Shown: piece after piece, positions 52,791 to 60,967 of the stretch
How positions within the stretch are numbered: position 1 is the first letter of the stretch
Layout: each line of letters opens with the position of its first letter
Source: Rhodovarius crocodyli
GTDB taxonomy: Bacteria; Pseudomonadota; Alphaproteobacteria; Acetobacterales; Acetobacteraceae
DNA length: 64,000 nt
Reading direction: 5' to 3'
Assembly (NCBI RefSeq): GCF_004005855.1
Contig: NZ_SACL01000001.1
Span: forward strand, 1,116,001 to 1,180,000
Notes under the pieces: model-generated
What the model saw: the letters and a program-made list of their open reading frames with translations, nothing else
The model's database searches: none
Told to the model about the DNA's origin: nothing
Program-made: the position numbers and the translations under genes

Positions 52791-54923
52791 GTGTGGAGGA
52801 GACCGGCCATTTCTGAGCCATCCCGGCGGGGCCGCGCCCTGTTCAGCCTCATCTTCGGCACCATCCTGCTGCCCCTGGCCTTCCTGGCGCTGGGCTTCTG
52901 GGAACAGCAGCGCGGCGCGGATGGCACGGCCGAGCTGGCGCAGCAGCGCATGCAGGCCGCCAAGACCGTGGCGGTGCTGGAATCGCGCCCCGATATGAGT
53001 GCCCGCTACCGCCGCAACGGCCAGAACTATGCCGGCCCCCTGGCCGTGACCCAGGCCCGGGCGGCGCTGGCGGAGGTCGAGCAGGCGCAGCGGCTGCACG
53101 GCTATCGCCTGTTCCTGCCGCCGGTCGTGATGGCCTGCGCCGCGCTGGTGGCCGGCCTGTCGGTGCTGGCGCTGCTGGCCTCCGTGCTGCTCGGGCGGCT
53201 GGGGCGGGCATCGCGCGATGCGCTGGTGCGGGGCTTTTCCGTCGTCCGGCGCCTGCTGCCGCCGCTGATGGGCGCGCAGGTGGTGCTGGCCACGGTCGGC
53301 GTCGTCGCGGTCATCGCCTTCGAGGCCTCGGCGATCATCGAGGCCGGCGATGTCTCGGGCGCGGGCGTGAAGGTGCTGGGCTTCGCCGCCGTGGGCATCG
53401 GCGCCGCGCTCTGGACCGCCGCGAAGGCCGTGATGCAGCTGCGCCGCGCGCTGGACCTGTTCACCCCCGACCCGCTGATCATCAACGGCCGCCAGCTTTC
53501 CCGCGCCGAGGCCCCGGGGCTGTGGCGCAAGCTGGACGCGCTGGCGGGGAAGCTGGGCGCCCTGCTGCCGGATAATGTGGTGGTGGGGCTGACGGGCGGC
53601 TTCTTCGTCAGCTCCGGCCCCAAGATCCTGCGGCCCGGCGGCACGGCCCTGGCCGGGCGCACCCTGTATCTGCCGCTGCCCTACCTGCCGCTGCTGGCCG
53701 AGGACGAGGTGGCCGCGATCATCGGTCATGAGCTGGCGCATTTCTCCGGCGGCGACACCGAATACAGCCTGCGCTTCATGCCGATCTATGCCGGCGTCGG
53801 CCGATCGCTGGATGCGGTGGCGGAGGCCGGCACGGCGGGCGACGGCAGCCTGTCGCCGCTGCTGCGCCCGGCCATGCGGCTGGGAATGTTCGTGATGGAC
53901 CAGTTCCACCACGCGGTGCGGCACTGGAGCCGCCGGCGCGAATTCGCGGCCGATGCGGCGGGCGCCTCCGTCACCTCCGCCGGCGCCGCGGCGCGTGCCC
54001 TGCTGCGCCATGCCGCCGCCACGCCGCGCATCGAGGGCGCATTGAACGCCGCCTTCGCGGCACCCGGCGATGCGCCGGCCGATCTGGTCGCGGCCATCCT
54101 GTGGGAATCCCAGGCGGGCGGACTGGCTGACCCGGCCCCGCATCTGGAGGATATCCAGCCCCACCCGACCGATACCCATCCGCCCACGCGCCAGCGCCTG
54201 GTGGCCCTCGGCCGCGAGCCCGGGCCGGCCCTGCTGGCCGAGGCCGCCGCCGCCCCGCCGCCCGAGGCCACCGAGCGCCTCGCTGCCTATTTCGCCGACC
54301 CGGAAGGGCTGAACCGCGCCGCCACCGCGGAGTTCCTGGGCATGGCGCATGACAGCGCCCGGCAACTGCACGAGGCACTGACCGAGGCCGCGGCAGGCGT
54401 GGAGGAGGCCCCGGTCCTGCTGCACGAGAACACGCGCGGCGGCGCCATCTTCCTGTTCTGCTTCGGCGGGCTGCTCATCGCGGCCTCTCTGGCCGTGGTG
54501 GCGCTGAAGCCGCCGGGCATGGAAACGGTGAACGGCTGGATCATCGCGGCGGCGGGCGGCGGGCTCGGCCTGTTCTTCGTTGTCTGCGGCATTCCCTATC
54601 TGCGCCGGGGCCGGCGGCCCTTCCTGGAGCTGCGGCCCGACACGCTGCTGATCGACGGGCTGGACCGGCCGATAGCCTGGGCCCATGTCGCCGACCTGGA
54701 CATGACGGCGCATCAGGGCCGCGTCGTGACCCGCATCCTGCTGCCACCGGAGGCGCCCTTCCCGGAGCGCCGCAAGGGCGGGCGCCGCGTCAGGCTGGAC
54801 GCGAAGCGCCGCATCATCACCTTCGCCGCCGCCCCGCCGCGCCGGATGAAGGTCCAGGGCTATGCCGAGATCATCGCCCGCTACCGCCAGGCGGACGCCG
54901 CACGGCGTTCCCTGGCCCAGTAA
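52791..54923 (+). CDS. Membrane M48-family metalloprotease
   Basis: The 710-residue protein has an HELAH zinc motif (His313-Glu314-His317, in IIGHELAHFSGGDTEYS). Membrane helices flank it at about residues 22-40 and 115-135 and in the 180-250 region, with two more near 560-610. A C-terminal soluble beta segment ends the protein. This is the M48 (HtpX/Ste24-like) layout in a large form. The start is unclear: GTG 52791 gives 710 residues, while an ATT at 52809 sits at normal distance from AGGAG (52796-52800). It should act in membrane protein quality control; the next small membrane protein gene may be a partner. Confidence 0.78.
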   Translation: MWRRPAISEPSRRGRALFSLIFGTILLPLAFLALGFWEQQRGADGTAELAQQRMQAAKTVAVLESRPDMSARYRRNGQNYAGPLAVTQARAALAEVEQAQRLHGYRLFLPPVVMACAALVAGLSVLALLASVLLGRLGRASRDALVRGFSVVRRLLPPLMGAQVVLATVGVVAVIAFEASAIIEAGDVSGAGVKVLGFAAVGIGAALWTAAKAVMQLRRALDLFTPDPLIINGRQLSRAEAPGLWRKLDALAGKLGALLPDNVVVGLTGGFFVSSGPKILRPGGTALAGRTLYLPLPYLPLLAEDEVAAIIGHELAHFSGGDTEYSLRFMPIYAGVGRSLDAVAEAGTAGDGSLSPLLRPAMRLGMFVMDQFHHAVRHWSRRREFAADAAGASVTSAGAAARALLRHAAATPRIEGALNAAFAAPGDAPADLVAAILWESQAGGLADPAPHLEDIQPHPTDTHPPTRQRLVALGREPGPALLAEAAAAPPPEATERLAAYFADPEGLNRAATAEFLGMAHDSARQLHEALTEAAAGVEEAPVLLHENTRGGAIFLFCFGGLLIAASLAVVALKPPGMETVNGWIIAAAGGGLGLFFVVCGIPYLRRGRRPFLELRPDTLLIDGLDRPIAWAHVADLDMTAHQGRVVTRILLPPEAPFPERRKGGRRVRLDAKRRIITFAAAPPRRMKVQGYAEIIARYRQADAARRSLAQ

Positions 54924-54943
54924 CCAGAGAGGAGAATGCCACC

Positions 54944-55444
54944 ATGCAAACCCAGGCCGAACCGTCCCGCCCGCTAGCCCTGCCGCCGCAGGAAACCAGC
55001 TGGCGGCAGACGCTGCTGGGGCTGCTGGGCACGGTGATGTTCGGCGCCATGCTGGGCGCCATGGGCTATTTCACCCTGCCCAACCTGATCGACGACTGGC
55101 GCGTGCGCGACACGGCGGTGCCGGTGAACGGCCGCGTGACGGAGGGCTCCTGCAGCTCCCGCCTGTTCCTGCACACCTGCGACGCGACGCTGATGGTGCA
55201 GGGCAAGCCGCGCCAGGTGACGCGCAGCGTGAACTACGTGTTCGTGGATGTGCACAGCGGCAGCTACTCGGTGCAGGTCATGGCGGACCCGGCGCGGCCG
55301 GAACTGGCCACCACCAGCCTCGCGATCGAGAAGCTGTGGAACCGCACCATCACGATGGCGGTGGCCGCGGCCATCCTGCTGGTGCTGACCGTGGCGCCGG
55401 TCATCGCGGTGATCCGGCGCCTGCGGAAGCGCGACGAGGCCTGA
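54944..55444 (+). CDS. Two-helix membrane protein of unknown function
   Basis: This 166-residue protein has a membrane helix at about residues 23-45 and a second at about 140-160. Between them is a roughly 90-residue, presumably periplasmic, domain with paired Cys residues (GSCSSRLFLHTCDATLM) that could form a disulfide. It follows the M48-type gene by 20 bases with its own ribosome binding site (AGAGAGGAG), so the two likely form an operon. I recognise no family. Confidence 0.7.
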   Translation: MQTQAEPSRPLALPPQETSWRQTLLGLLGTVMFGAMLGAMGYFTLPNLIDDWRVRDTAVPVNGRVTEGSCSSRLFLHTCDATLMVQGKPRQVTRSVNYVFVDVHSGSYSVQVMADPARPELATTSLAIEKLWNRTITMAVAAAILLVLTVAPVIAVIRRLRKRDEA

Positions 55445-55462
55445 CGCCCCGTCGCATCCGCC

Positions 55463-56890
55463 TCACACCGCCAGGCTCATCCCCAGGGCGGGCTTGGCAC
55501 CTTCGGGCAGCGGGCAGACATAGGGCTGCACCGCCATGCGGGCCGCGTGCTCGTCCTTCGCGGCCTGCAGGGTCGCGGGGTCCTTGAAGGCATCAACGGC
55601 CACGCCCGCCATCGCCTTGGCCACATGCACCATGCCCTTGTGGGCGGCCGGCAGCTTGCCCTGGCCGGTCAGCTGCCAGGAATGGCCCGGCGTGCCGATG
55701 GCATAGGTCGCGCCGCGCGCCTGCACGGTCGGCACCTTCCAGGACACGTCGCCCACATCGGTGCTGCCGATCATCTTCTCGGGCTTCGCGTCGCGCGGCA
55801 CCACGATGTCGCACAGGGTCACGCCCTTGCGTTCCTGCACGCCGGCGCGGCGCCAGGCGCTGCTGATGTCCTCGGCCGAGAGCGTCGCCTGGAACTCGGC
55901 GGCGCGCGCGCGGTCCAGGTCGTCGAAGGGCACGGGGCCCAGACGCTCCAGGTTCCGCTGCATCACCTCCTCCAGCACCTTGTTGCCGAGCAGGTTGGAC
56001 ACGGCGGAAATCACCCGCGTCTCCACCTTGGTCTCGGTCATCAGGGCCGCGCCGTCCGAGATCTTGCGCACGCGCGCGACCAGCTGGTTCAGCTCGGTCA
56101 CGTCACGCGCGCGGATCAGGTAGCGCACGGTGGCCTTGGGCTGCACCACGTTGGGCGCCACGCCGCCGGCATCCAGATAGGCGTAGTGGATGCGCGCGTC
56201 AGACGGCATGTGCTCGCGCATGTAGTTCACGCCGACGCTCATCAGCTCCACGGCATCCAGCGCCGAACGGCCCAGATGCGGGGCGGCGGCGGCATGGCTG
56301 GCGCGGCCGGTGAAGGTGAAGTCGATGCGGGTGTTGGCCAGCGACAGCGGCTCATTCAGGCCATGGAAGGCGCTGGGGTGCCAGCAGATCGCCATGTCCA
56401 CGTCGTCGAAGGCGCCGTCGCGCACCAGGAAGCCCTTGGCGGCGCCGCCCTCTTCGGCCGGGCAGCCATAGTAGCGCACACGGCCGGCGATGCCGTTGGC
56501 CTTCAGCCAGTCCTTCACCGCGATGGCGGCGAGCATGGAGGCGGAGCCCAGCAGGTTATGGCCGCAGCCATGGCCGGTGCCGTCGCCCGGCAGGGGCTTC
56601 GGCTCGGCCACCCCCGCTTCCTGGGACAGGCCCGGCAGCGCATCGTATTCGCCCAGGATGGCGATGACGGGCCCGCCCTCGCCGGCCTCGCCCATCACGG
56701 CGGTCGGGATGCCGGTCAGGTTCTCCGTCACGCGGAAACCGGCGGCATGCAGGGCCTGGGTGTGCTCGGCGCAGCTGCGGTGCTCGTTGTAGCACAGCTC
56801 GGGCATGCCCCAGATGCGGTCAGAAAGCTCAATCATCGGGCCCTTGGCGGCATCCGCCAGGCGCCAGATCTCTTCGGTGTTCATCGACAT
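55463..56890 (-). CDS. M20-family amidohydrolase, AbgB-like
   Basis: The 475-residue protein shows M20 metal-site and dimer-domain marks: GEYDALPGLSQEAGV (Asp), GHGCGHNLLGSASMLAAIAVK (His), YGCPAEEGGAAKGFLV (Glu-Glu) and TFTGRASHAAAAPHLGRSALDAVELM. This is the AbgB-type p-aminobenzoyl-glutamate hydrolase or indole-acetyl-conjugate amidohydrolase group. The N terminus is uncertain; the ATG at 56890 was chosen. It is convergent with the small membrane protein gene and divergent from the isochorismatase-type gene. Substrate not known. Confidence 0.88.
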   Translation of the reverse strand: MSMNTEEIWRLADAAKGPMIELSDRIWGMPELCYNEHRSCAEHTQALHAAGFRVTENLTGIPTAVMGEAGEGGPVIAILGEYDALPGLSQEAGVAEPKPLPGDGTGHGCGHNLLGSASMLAAIAVKDWLKANGIAGRVRYYGCPAEEGGAAKGFLVRDGAFDDVDMAICWHPSAFHGLNEPLSLANTRIDFTFTGRASHAAAAPHLGRSALDAVELMSVGVNYMREHMPSDARIHYAYLDAGGVAPNVVQPKATVRYLIRARDVTELNQLVARVRKISDGAALMTETKVETRVISAVSNLLGNKVLEEVMQRNLERLGPVPFDDLDRARAAEFQATLSAEDISSAWRRAGVQERKGVTLCDIVVPRDAKPEKMIGSTDVGDVSWKVPTVQARGATYAIGTPGHSWQLTGQGKLPAAHKGMVHVAKAMAGVAVDAFKDPATLQAAKDEHAARMAVQPYVCPLPEGAKPALGMSLAV

Positions 56891-56929
56891 GGTCTTCACC
56901 CACACAGCTTGTCAGACAATGCTTCCGCC

Positions 56930-57550
56930 ATGAGCGACATCTATGCAAGCCGGGGCTACGGCTCCCAGGCCGTTGGGTTTGGGGATAAGCCCGCCCTTCT
57001 GGTCGTCGATTTCCAGCGGGGCTTCACCGACCCGTCCATGCCGATGGGGGGTGCCCCCATGGTGGACGCGGCGGTGGAGAACACCGTGCGGCTGATGCGG
57101 GCGGCCCGCGCGGCGGGCGCGCTGACCATCGCCTGCGTCAACGGCTACCACTCCCGCGCCGCCGTGCCGCGCTGGAAGGCCGCCCCCGTCTATGACCTGC
57201 TGGAGGGCACGGAGGCCGTGGCGCTGGACCCGCGCATCGCGGCCGAGGAGCCCGACGTGGTGCTGATGAAGGGCGCGCCGTCGATCTTCTTCGCAACCCC
57301 CTGCGCCTCCATCCTGGCGCGGCACGGCATCGACACCACCATCGTGACCGGCTGCATCACCTCCGGCTGCATCCGCGCCAGCGTGATCGACGCCTTCAGC
57401 CACGGCTACCGCGTCATCGTCCCGCATGATGCCGTGGGGGACCACACCCAGGCCGCGCATGACCAGAACCTGGCCGATGTCGGCCGGCGCTATGCCGACA
57501 TCATGGACACCGACGGCGTCATCGCGGCGCTGACCCAGCGTAATCACTGA
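56930..57550 (+). CDS. Isochorismatase-family amidohydrolase (N-carbamoylsarcosine amidase-like)
   Basis: The 206-residue protein has the catalytic set of the family: Asp27 in LLVVDFQRGFTD, Lys114 in VVLMKGAPS, and Cys147 in TGCITSGCIRASVIDAF. Similar members include N-carbamoylsarcosine amidase and maleamate amidase (NicF). A NicX-like gene 55 kb away makes a NicF-type role tempting, but distance and lack of operon linkage leave that open. It is divergent from one M20 gene, and its 3' end overlaps the other M20 gene by 32 bases. Confidence 0.88.
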   Translation: MSDIYASRGYGSQAVGFGDKPALLVVDFQRGFTDPSMPMGGAPMVDAAVENTVRLMRAARAAGALTIACVNGYHSRAAVPRWKAAPVYDLLEGTEAVALDPRIAAEEPDVVLMKGAPSIFFATPCASILARHGIDTTIVTGCITSGCIRASVIDAFSHGYRVIVPHDAVGDHTQAAHDQNLADVGRRYADIMDTDGVIAALTQRNH

Positions 57551-58781
57551 GCGCGCGCTCCAGCAGATCCACCCCCGCGAGGAAATCCGCGATCTCCATC
57601 GCTTCCTCCGGGTTGTGGGAGCCATGGGCGTTGCGCACGAACACCATGGCCGAGGGCACGCCGCTGCCGGCGAACACCGCCGCGTCATGCCCGGCACCGC
57701 TCGGGATGCGCTCCACCGGCGTGCCCAGCGCGGCACCCGCTGCCTCCAGCCGCGCGATCCAGCCCGCATCCATGGTGGCGGGTGCGGAGGCCAGGCGCTC
57801 ATCGAAGCTGAAGCGCACCTTGCGGGCACCGCCGATCGCGTCGCATTCCTGGCGGAACAGATCGAAGAAGCGGTCGAGCGTCGCCTGGTCCTGGCTGCGC
57901 ACCTCGAAGCTGAACTGCACCTCTCCCGGAATGACCGAGACGGCGTGAGAGGCGGCGTTGGTGGTGCAGATACCCGCCGTCATCACCAGGTCCATGCCCA
58001 TCTGCAGCAGCACGCGCCAATGCTCGTCCATGCGCGACAGCAGCTCCGCCACCGCCAGCACCGCGTCGTGGCGCAGCCAGCGCGGCACGGCGCCGGAATG
58101 GCCGGCCTCTCCGTGGCAGACCACGCGGTTGTGCCGCAGGTTGCCGCGGATGCCGGTGACGACCGCCGCCGGCCAGCCGCGCGCGATCATCACCGGCCCC
58201 TGCTCGATGTGCAGTTCCAGCCAGGCGGCGATGTCGTGGGCGCCGACCAGCGCCTCGCCGCGCGCCACCGCGTCCACATCCACCCCGCTGCGGGCCATCG
58301 CCTCACCCAGCGTGCCGGTGCCGGAACGATGCCGCAGCGCCAGCGCGCCGGCCGGCAGCCGCCCCGTCAGCGCCAGGGAGCCGGTATAGGCCTTGCCGTA
58401 CCAGGCGCTTTCCTCGGCGCGCAGGGCCAGCACGCGCAGCGGCGGCGCGGCGGCGGCGCGGCCCCGGAAGCGGTCCAGCACCAGCATGCCCGCCAGCACC
58501 CCGGCCAGCCCGTCGTAATTGCCGCCCTGCGGCACGGAATCGAGATGCGAGCCCAGCACCACCGGGGGCTCGGTGCGGGCATCCTCGGGCAGGCGCAGCC
58601 ACAGGTTCTGATAGCGGTCGCGCTCCGCCGCGAAGCCCATCGCGGCAGCCCGGCGCTCGATGGCCTGCATTGCGCGTTCCTCGCCCTCGCCATAGGCCTC
58701 ACGCGTCACACCCGCCACGTCGCGGGACAGGGCGGCGATCTCCTCCAGGATACCGAGCGCCAGGGCTTCCTGGCTGCTCAC
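57519..58781 (-). CDS. M20-family allantoate/N-carbamoyl amidohydrolase (HyuC/AllC-like)
   Basis: The 420-residue protein has the Zn-dependent hydrolase pattern: GSHLDSVPQGGNYDGLAGVLAGMLVLDR (His, Asp), RAEESAWYGKAYTGSLAL (Glu pair), ELHIEQGPVMIARGW, and the C-terminal PSGAGHDAAVFAGSGVPSAM (His). This is the group containing allantoate amidohydrolase, L-carbamoylases and beta-ureidopropionase. It overlaps the isochorismatase-type gene by 32 bases tail-to-tail and the pyrE start by four bases. A role in ureido-compound breakdown is likely but the substrate is unproven. Confidence 0.9.
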   Translation of the reverse strand: MSSQEALALGILEEIAALSRDVAGVTREAYGEGEERAMQAIERRAAAMGFAAERDRYQNLWLRLPEDARTEPPVVLGSHLDSVPQGGNYDGLAGVLAGMLVLDRFRGRAAAAPPLRVLALRAEESAWYGKAYTGSLALTGRLPAGALALRHRSGTGTLGEAMARSGVDVDAVARGEALVGAHDIAAWLELHIEQGPVMIARGWPAAVVTGIRGNLRHNRVVCHGEAGHSGAVPRWLRHDAVLAVAELLSRMDEHWRVLLQMGMDLVMTAGICTTNAASHAVSVIPGEVQFSFEVRSQDQATLDRFFDLFRQECDAIGGARKVRFSFDERLASAPATMDAGWIARLEAAGAALGTPVERIPSGAGHDAAVFAGSGVPSAMVFVRNAHGSHNPEEAMEIADFLAGVDLLERALSDYAGSAPR

Positions 58782-59443
58782 GCGCCCACCCCGCCATGTT
58801 CGACCGACCAGGCCACGGGGTCGGCGGTATAGGCCTGCAGCACGGCCTGGGCCTCGGGCGGCAGGCCTTCCAGCGCGGCGAACACCTCGCGCCAGGTGGT
58901 CAGCGCATGCACGGTCAGCGCGCCCTGGGCCTGCATCGCGGGGATGCGCGGATAGATCGCGTAGTCCATCAGCACGAGCACATCCTCGGCGCTGGCGCCG
59001 GTTTCCCGCAGCGCCTGGACGGCGGCCAGCTTGGAGCGCGCGTCGGTCGTCACGTCATCCACGAACAGCAGGCGGGGCGCGTCGGGCAGGCGGCCTTCCA
59101 GCCGGGCGGCGCTGCCCCAGCCCAGCGCCTTCTTGCGCAGATACAGCATCGGCAGCGACAGCCGCGCCGCGATCCAGGCGGCGAAGGCGATGCCGGTGCT
59201 CTCGGCGCCCACGATGGCGTTGATGCCGCGCGCGGCGATGATGGGGCGCAGATGCTCCGCCGCCAGCTCCATCAGCTCCTCCCGCAGCGCCACTTCGGAC
59301 ATCAGCAGCCGGGTATCGACATAGACGGGGCTGGCCCAGCCGGAGGTGTAGACGAAGGGCTGGCCGGTGGTGACGCGCACGGCGCCGATGCGGGCCAGCA
59401 CCTGGGCGACGCGCGCGGCGGACCCCGAGACGGAAGGAGACAT
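58778..59443 (-). CDS. pyrE: Orotate phosphoribosyltransferase
   Basis: The 221-residue protein has the PRPP-binding motif LLFVDDVTTDARSKL (Val-Asp-Asp core) and the orotate-side segments FVYTSGWASPVYVDTRLLMSEVALREELMELAAEHLRP and GAESTGIAFAAWIAARLSLPMLYLRKKALGWG. It makes orotidine 5'-phosphate from orotate and PRPP. Its gene overlaps the M20 gene by four bases downstream, so pyrimidine synthesis and the ureido hydrolase are transcriptionally linked. Confidence 0.94.
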   Translation of the reverse strand: MSPSVSGSAARVAQVLARIGAVRVTTGQPFVYTSGWASPVYVDTRLLMSEVALREELMELAAEHLRPIIAARGINAIVGAESTGIAFAAWIAARLSLPMLYLRKKALGWGSAARLEGRLPDAPRLLFVDDVTTDARSKLAAVQALRETGASAEDVLVLMDYAIYPRIPAMQAQGALTVHALTTWREVFAALEGLPPEAQAVLQAYTADPVAWSVEHGGVGA

Positions 59444-59543
59444 GGCTCTGTTCCCGGAACGTAAGCCATCGCTCTGGCATCATCGCGCGGGTGAGGGAAG
59501 CCCCGCGCTTGGCCATCCGCCCGCGCCGGCGCAATCTGGCGGC

Positions 59544-59999
59544 ATGACGCTGACCATCCGCCCGATCGCCCCCGCCGACCACGACCAGTGGCTGCCCCTG
59601 TGGCTCGGCTACAACGCCTTCTATGGCCGATCCGGCGACACCGCGCTGGACCCGGAGATCACCCGCGTGACCTGGCAGCGCTTCTTTGATGCGTATGAGC
59701 CCGTGCACGCGCTGGTGGCCGAGCAGGACGGACAATTGCTGGGGCTGACGCATTACCTGTTCCACCGCAGCACCACGGCCATCGCGCCCAACTGCTACCT
59801 GCAGGACCTGTTCACCAGCGAGGCCGCGCGCGGCAAGGGCGTGGGCCGTGCGCTGATCGAGGGTGTCTATGACCGCGCCCGTGCCGCCGGCTGCCCGCGC
59901 GTCTATTGGCAGACGCAGGAAGGCAACGCGACGGCCCGTCTGCTCTATGACCGGGTGGCGGAGAATTCGGGCTTCATCGTCTATCGCAAGCTGCTGTGA
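59544..59999 (+). CDS. GNAT-family N-acetyltransferase
   Basis: The 151-residue protein has a GNAT fold: LTIRPIAPADHDQWLPLWLGYNAFYG at the N terminus, then CYLQDLFTSEAARGKGVGRALIEGVYDRARAAG with the acetyl-CoA-binding RGKGVG loop, and a C-terminal NATARLLYDRVAENSGFIVY. It should acetylate a small molecule or protein; the target is unknown. Its stop overlaps the next gene's GTG start by four bases, so it is coupled to the C39-like peptidase. Confidence 0.87.
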   Translation: MTLTIRPIAPADHDQWLPLWLGYNAFYGRSGDTALDPEITRVTWQRFFDAYEPVHALVAEQDGQLLGLTHYLFHRSTTAIAPNCYLQDLFTSEAARGKGVGRALIEGVYDRARAAGCPRVYWQTQEGNATARLLYDRVAENSGFIVYRKLL

Positions 60000-60589
60000 A
60001 GCCGCCCTATTTCGCCCAGTGGGAAACCCCCCGGCTGGTCGGCGCCTTCCTGGCCGGCCGTCCCGCCGCCACCGATCCCGGCTGGGCCGGTTCCGGCGCC
60101 GAATCCCTGGCGGAATACGCCCGCTGGGCCGAACACCTGTGCGGCATGGCCTGCCTGCGCATGGTGCTGGCCGCGCGCGGCCGGGCCGAGACCATCCACA
60201 GCCTGCGCCGCGGCGTGCAGGCCCATGGCGGCTACGTCGAAACCCCGGACGGCGACATCAAGGGCCTGATCTATGCCGGGGCGGTGGAATGGCTCGCGAC
60301 GCAATCCATCCCGGCGCGCGTGCTGGTGGATGTGCCGGTCGAGGATATTCCGGCCCTGCTGGGCGGGGGCGGGATGTTCATCGCCTCCGTCCATCCCTGG
60401 CTGCGCTGGCCGGAACGGGAGCCGCCCCGGCGCGGCGGCCATCTGGTGCTGGTCTTCGGGCAGGACCGGCAGGGGCGGCTGCGCTTCCACAATCCCTCCG
60501 GCCATACGGCCGCCACGCGGCGCGATGCACGGCTGACCCTGGCCGATTTCAACCGCTTCTACGCCGGGCGGGGGATTGCCTTGCCCTGA
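59996..60589 (+). CDS. C39-like papain-fold cysteine peptidase
   Basis: The 197-residue protein carries the papain-type triad of C39-like peptidases: likely Cys49 in EHLCGMACLRMVL, His149 in RRGGHLVLVFG and Asn166 in FHNPSG. No export signal or ABC-transporter domains are attached, so it is a free-standing C39-like (bacteriocin-processing-type) domain whose role is unknown. Its GTG start overlaps the GNAT gene. Possible roles are peptide maturation or isopeptide cleavage. Confidence 0.75.
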   Translation: MKPPYFAQWETPRLVGAFLAGRPAATDPGWAGSGAESLAEYARWAEHLCGMACLRMVLAARGRAETIHSLRRGVQAHGGYVETPDGDIKGLIYAGAVEWLATQSIPARVLVDVPVEDIPALLGGGGMFIASVHPWLRWPEREPPRRGGHLVLVFGQDRQGRLRFHNPSGHTAATRRDARLTLADFNRFYAGRGIALP

Positions 60590-60616
60590 CCGGGGGGCGG
60601 GCGCATATCATGGGCC

Positions 60617-60769
60617 ATGCGATATCTGCTGCTGCCCTTGCTGCTGACCCTCGCTGCCTGCGCCGCGCCCCCGCCATCGGAGGACGGGCGCGTGGCCCGC
60701 ACCGGTGCCTATGGCCCGACAGTCAGCATCGGCGGCGGAATCAGCAGCTTCTATGGGGTCAGCCGCTGA
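60617..60769 (+). CDS. Tiny lipoprotein (50 aa)
   Basis: This 50-residue protein has a lipoprotein signal (MRYLLLPLLLTLAAC, lipobox LAAC) and a short mature part with PPPSEDGRVARTGAYGPTVSIGG and GGGISSFYGVSR. Its ATG at 60617 is preferred over one seven bases upstream in another frame because the signal is intact. Its stop is followed immediately by the next small lipoprotein gene (TGATG overlap). I cannot name a function. Confidence 0.65.
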   Translation: MRYLLLPLLLTLAACAAPPPSEDGRVARTGAYGPTVSIGGGISSFYGVSR

Positions 60770-60960
60770 TGCGCGCCTTCCTGCTTCTCGCCGCCACCGC
60801 CCTGCTCGCGGGCTGCGTTCCCCCGCCGGGCCCGGGCTATTACGGGCGCGGGGGCGGCTATCGCGATGCCCCGCGCCACTATCAGCCGCCGCCGCCGCGC
60901 CAGCCCTACTACGCGCCGCGCTGGGGCCGCGCGCCCGCCTGGGATCCCGGCGGCAACTGA
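60769..60960 (+). CDS. Tiny Pro/Tyr-rich lipoprotein (63 aa)
   Basis: The 63-residue protein has a signal with lipobox LLAGC (MRAFLLLAATALLAGC). The mature part is rich in Pro, Tyr, Gly and Arg (PPPGPGYYGRGGGYRDAPRHYQPPPPRQPYY). It starts on the last base of the preceding stop codon (TGATG) and lies just before the FAD-patatin fusion gene. Composition is close to the Gly/Tyr lipoprotein at 31803. Function unknown. Confidence 0.65.
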   Translation: MRAFLLLAATALLAGCVPPPGPGYYGRGGGYRDAPRHYQPPPPRQPYYAPRWGRAPAWDPGGN

Positions 60961-60967
60961 GGCCGCC

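Noticed and set aside
52770-54713. 647-codon open frame on the minus strand under the M48-type gene
   Set aside because: Translation is low-complexity (Gln, Arg, Gly rich) with no domain, while the plus strand has a zinc motif and membrane helices.
55547-56929. Long plus-strand frame leading into the isochorismatase-type gene
   Set aside because: The first part is antisense to an M20 enzyme and is Gly/His-rich; only the part from the ATG at 56930 has family motifs.
56930-57550. Calling this amidase NicF and joining it to the NicX-like operon
   Set aside because: The catalytic residues are common to the whole isochorismatase family, it is over 50 kb away, and its neighbours are M20 hydrolases.
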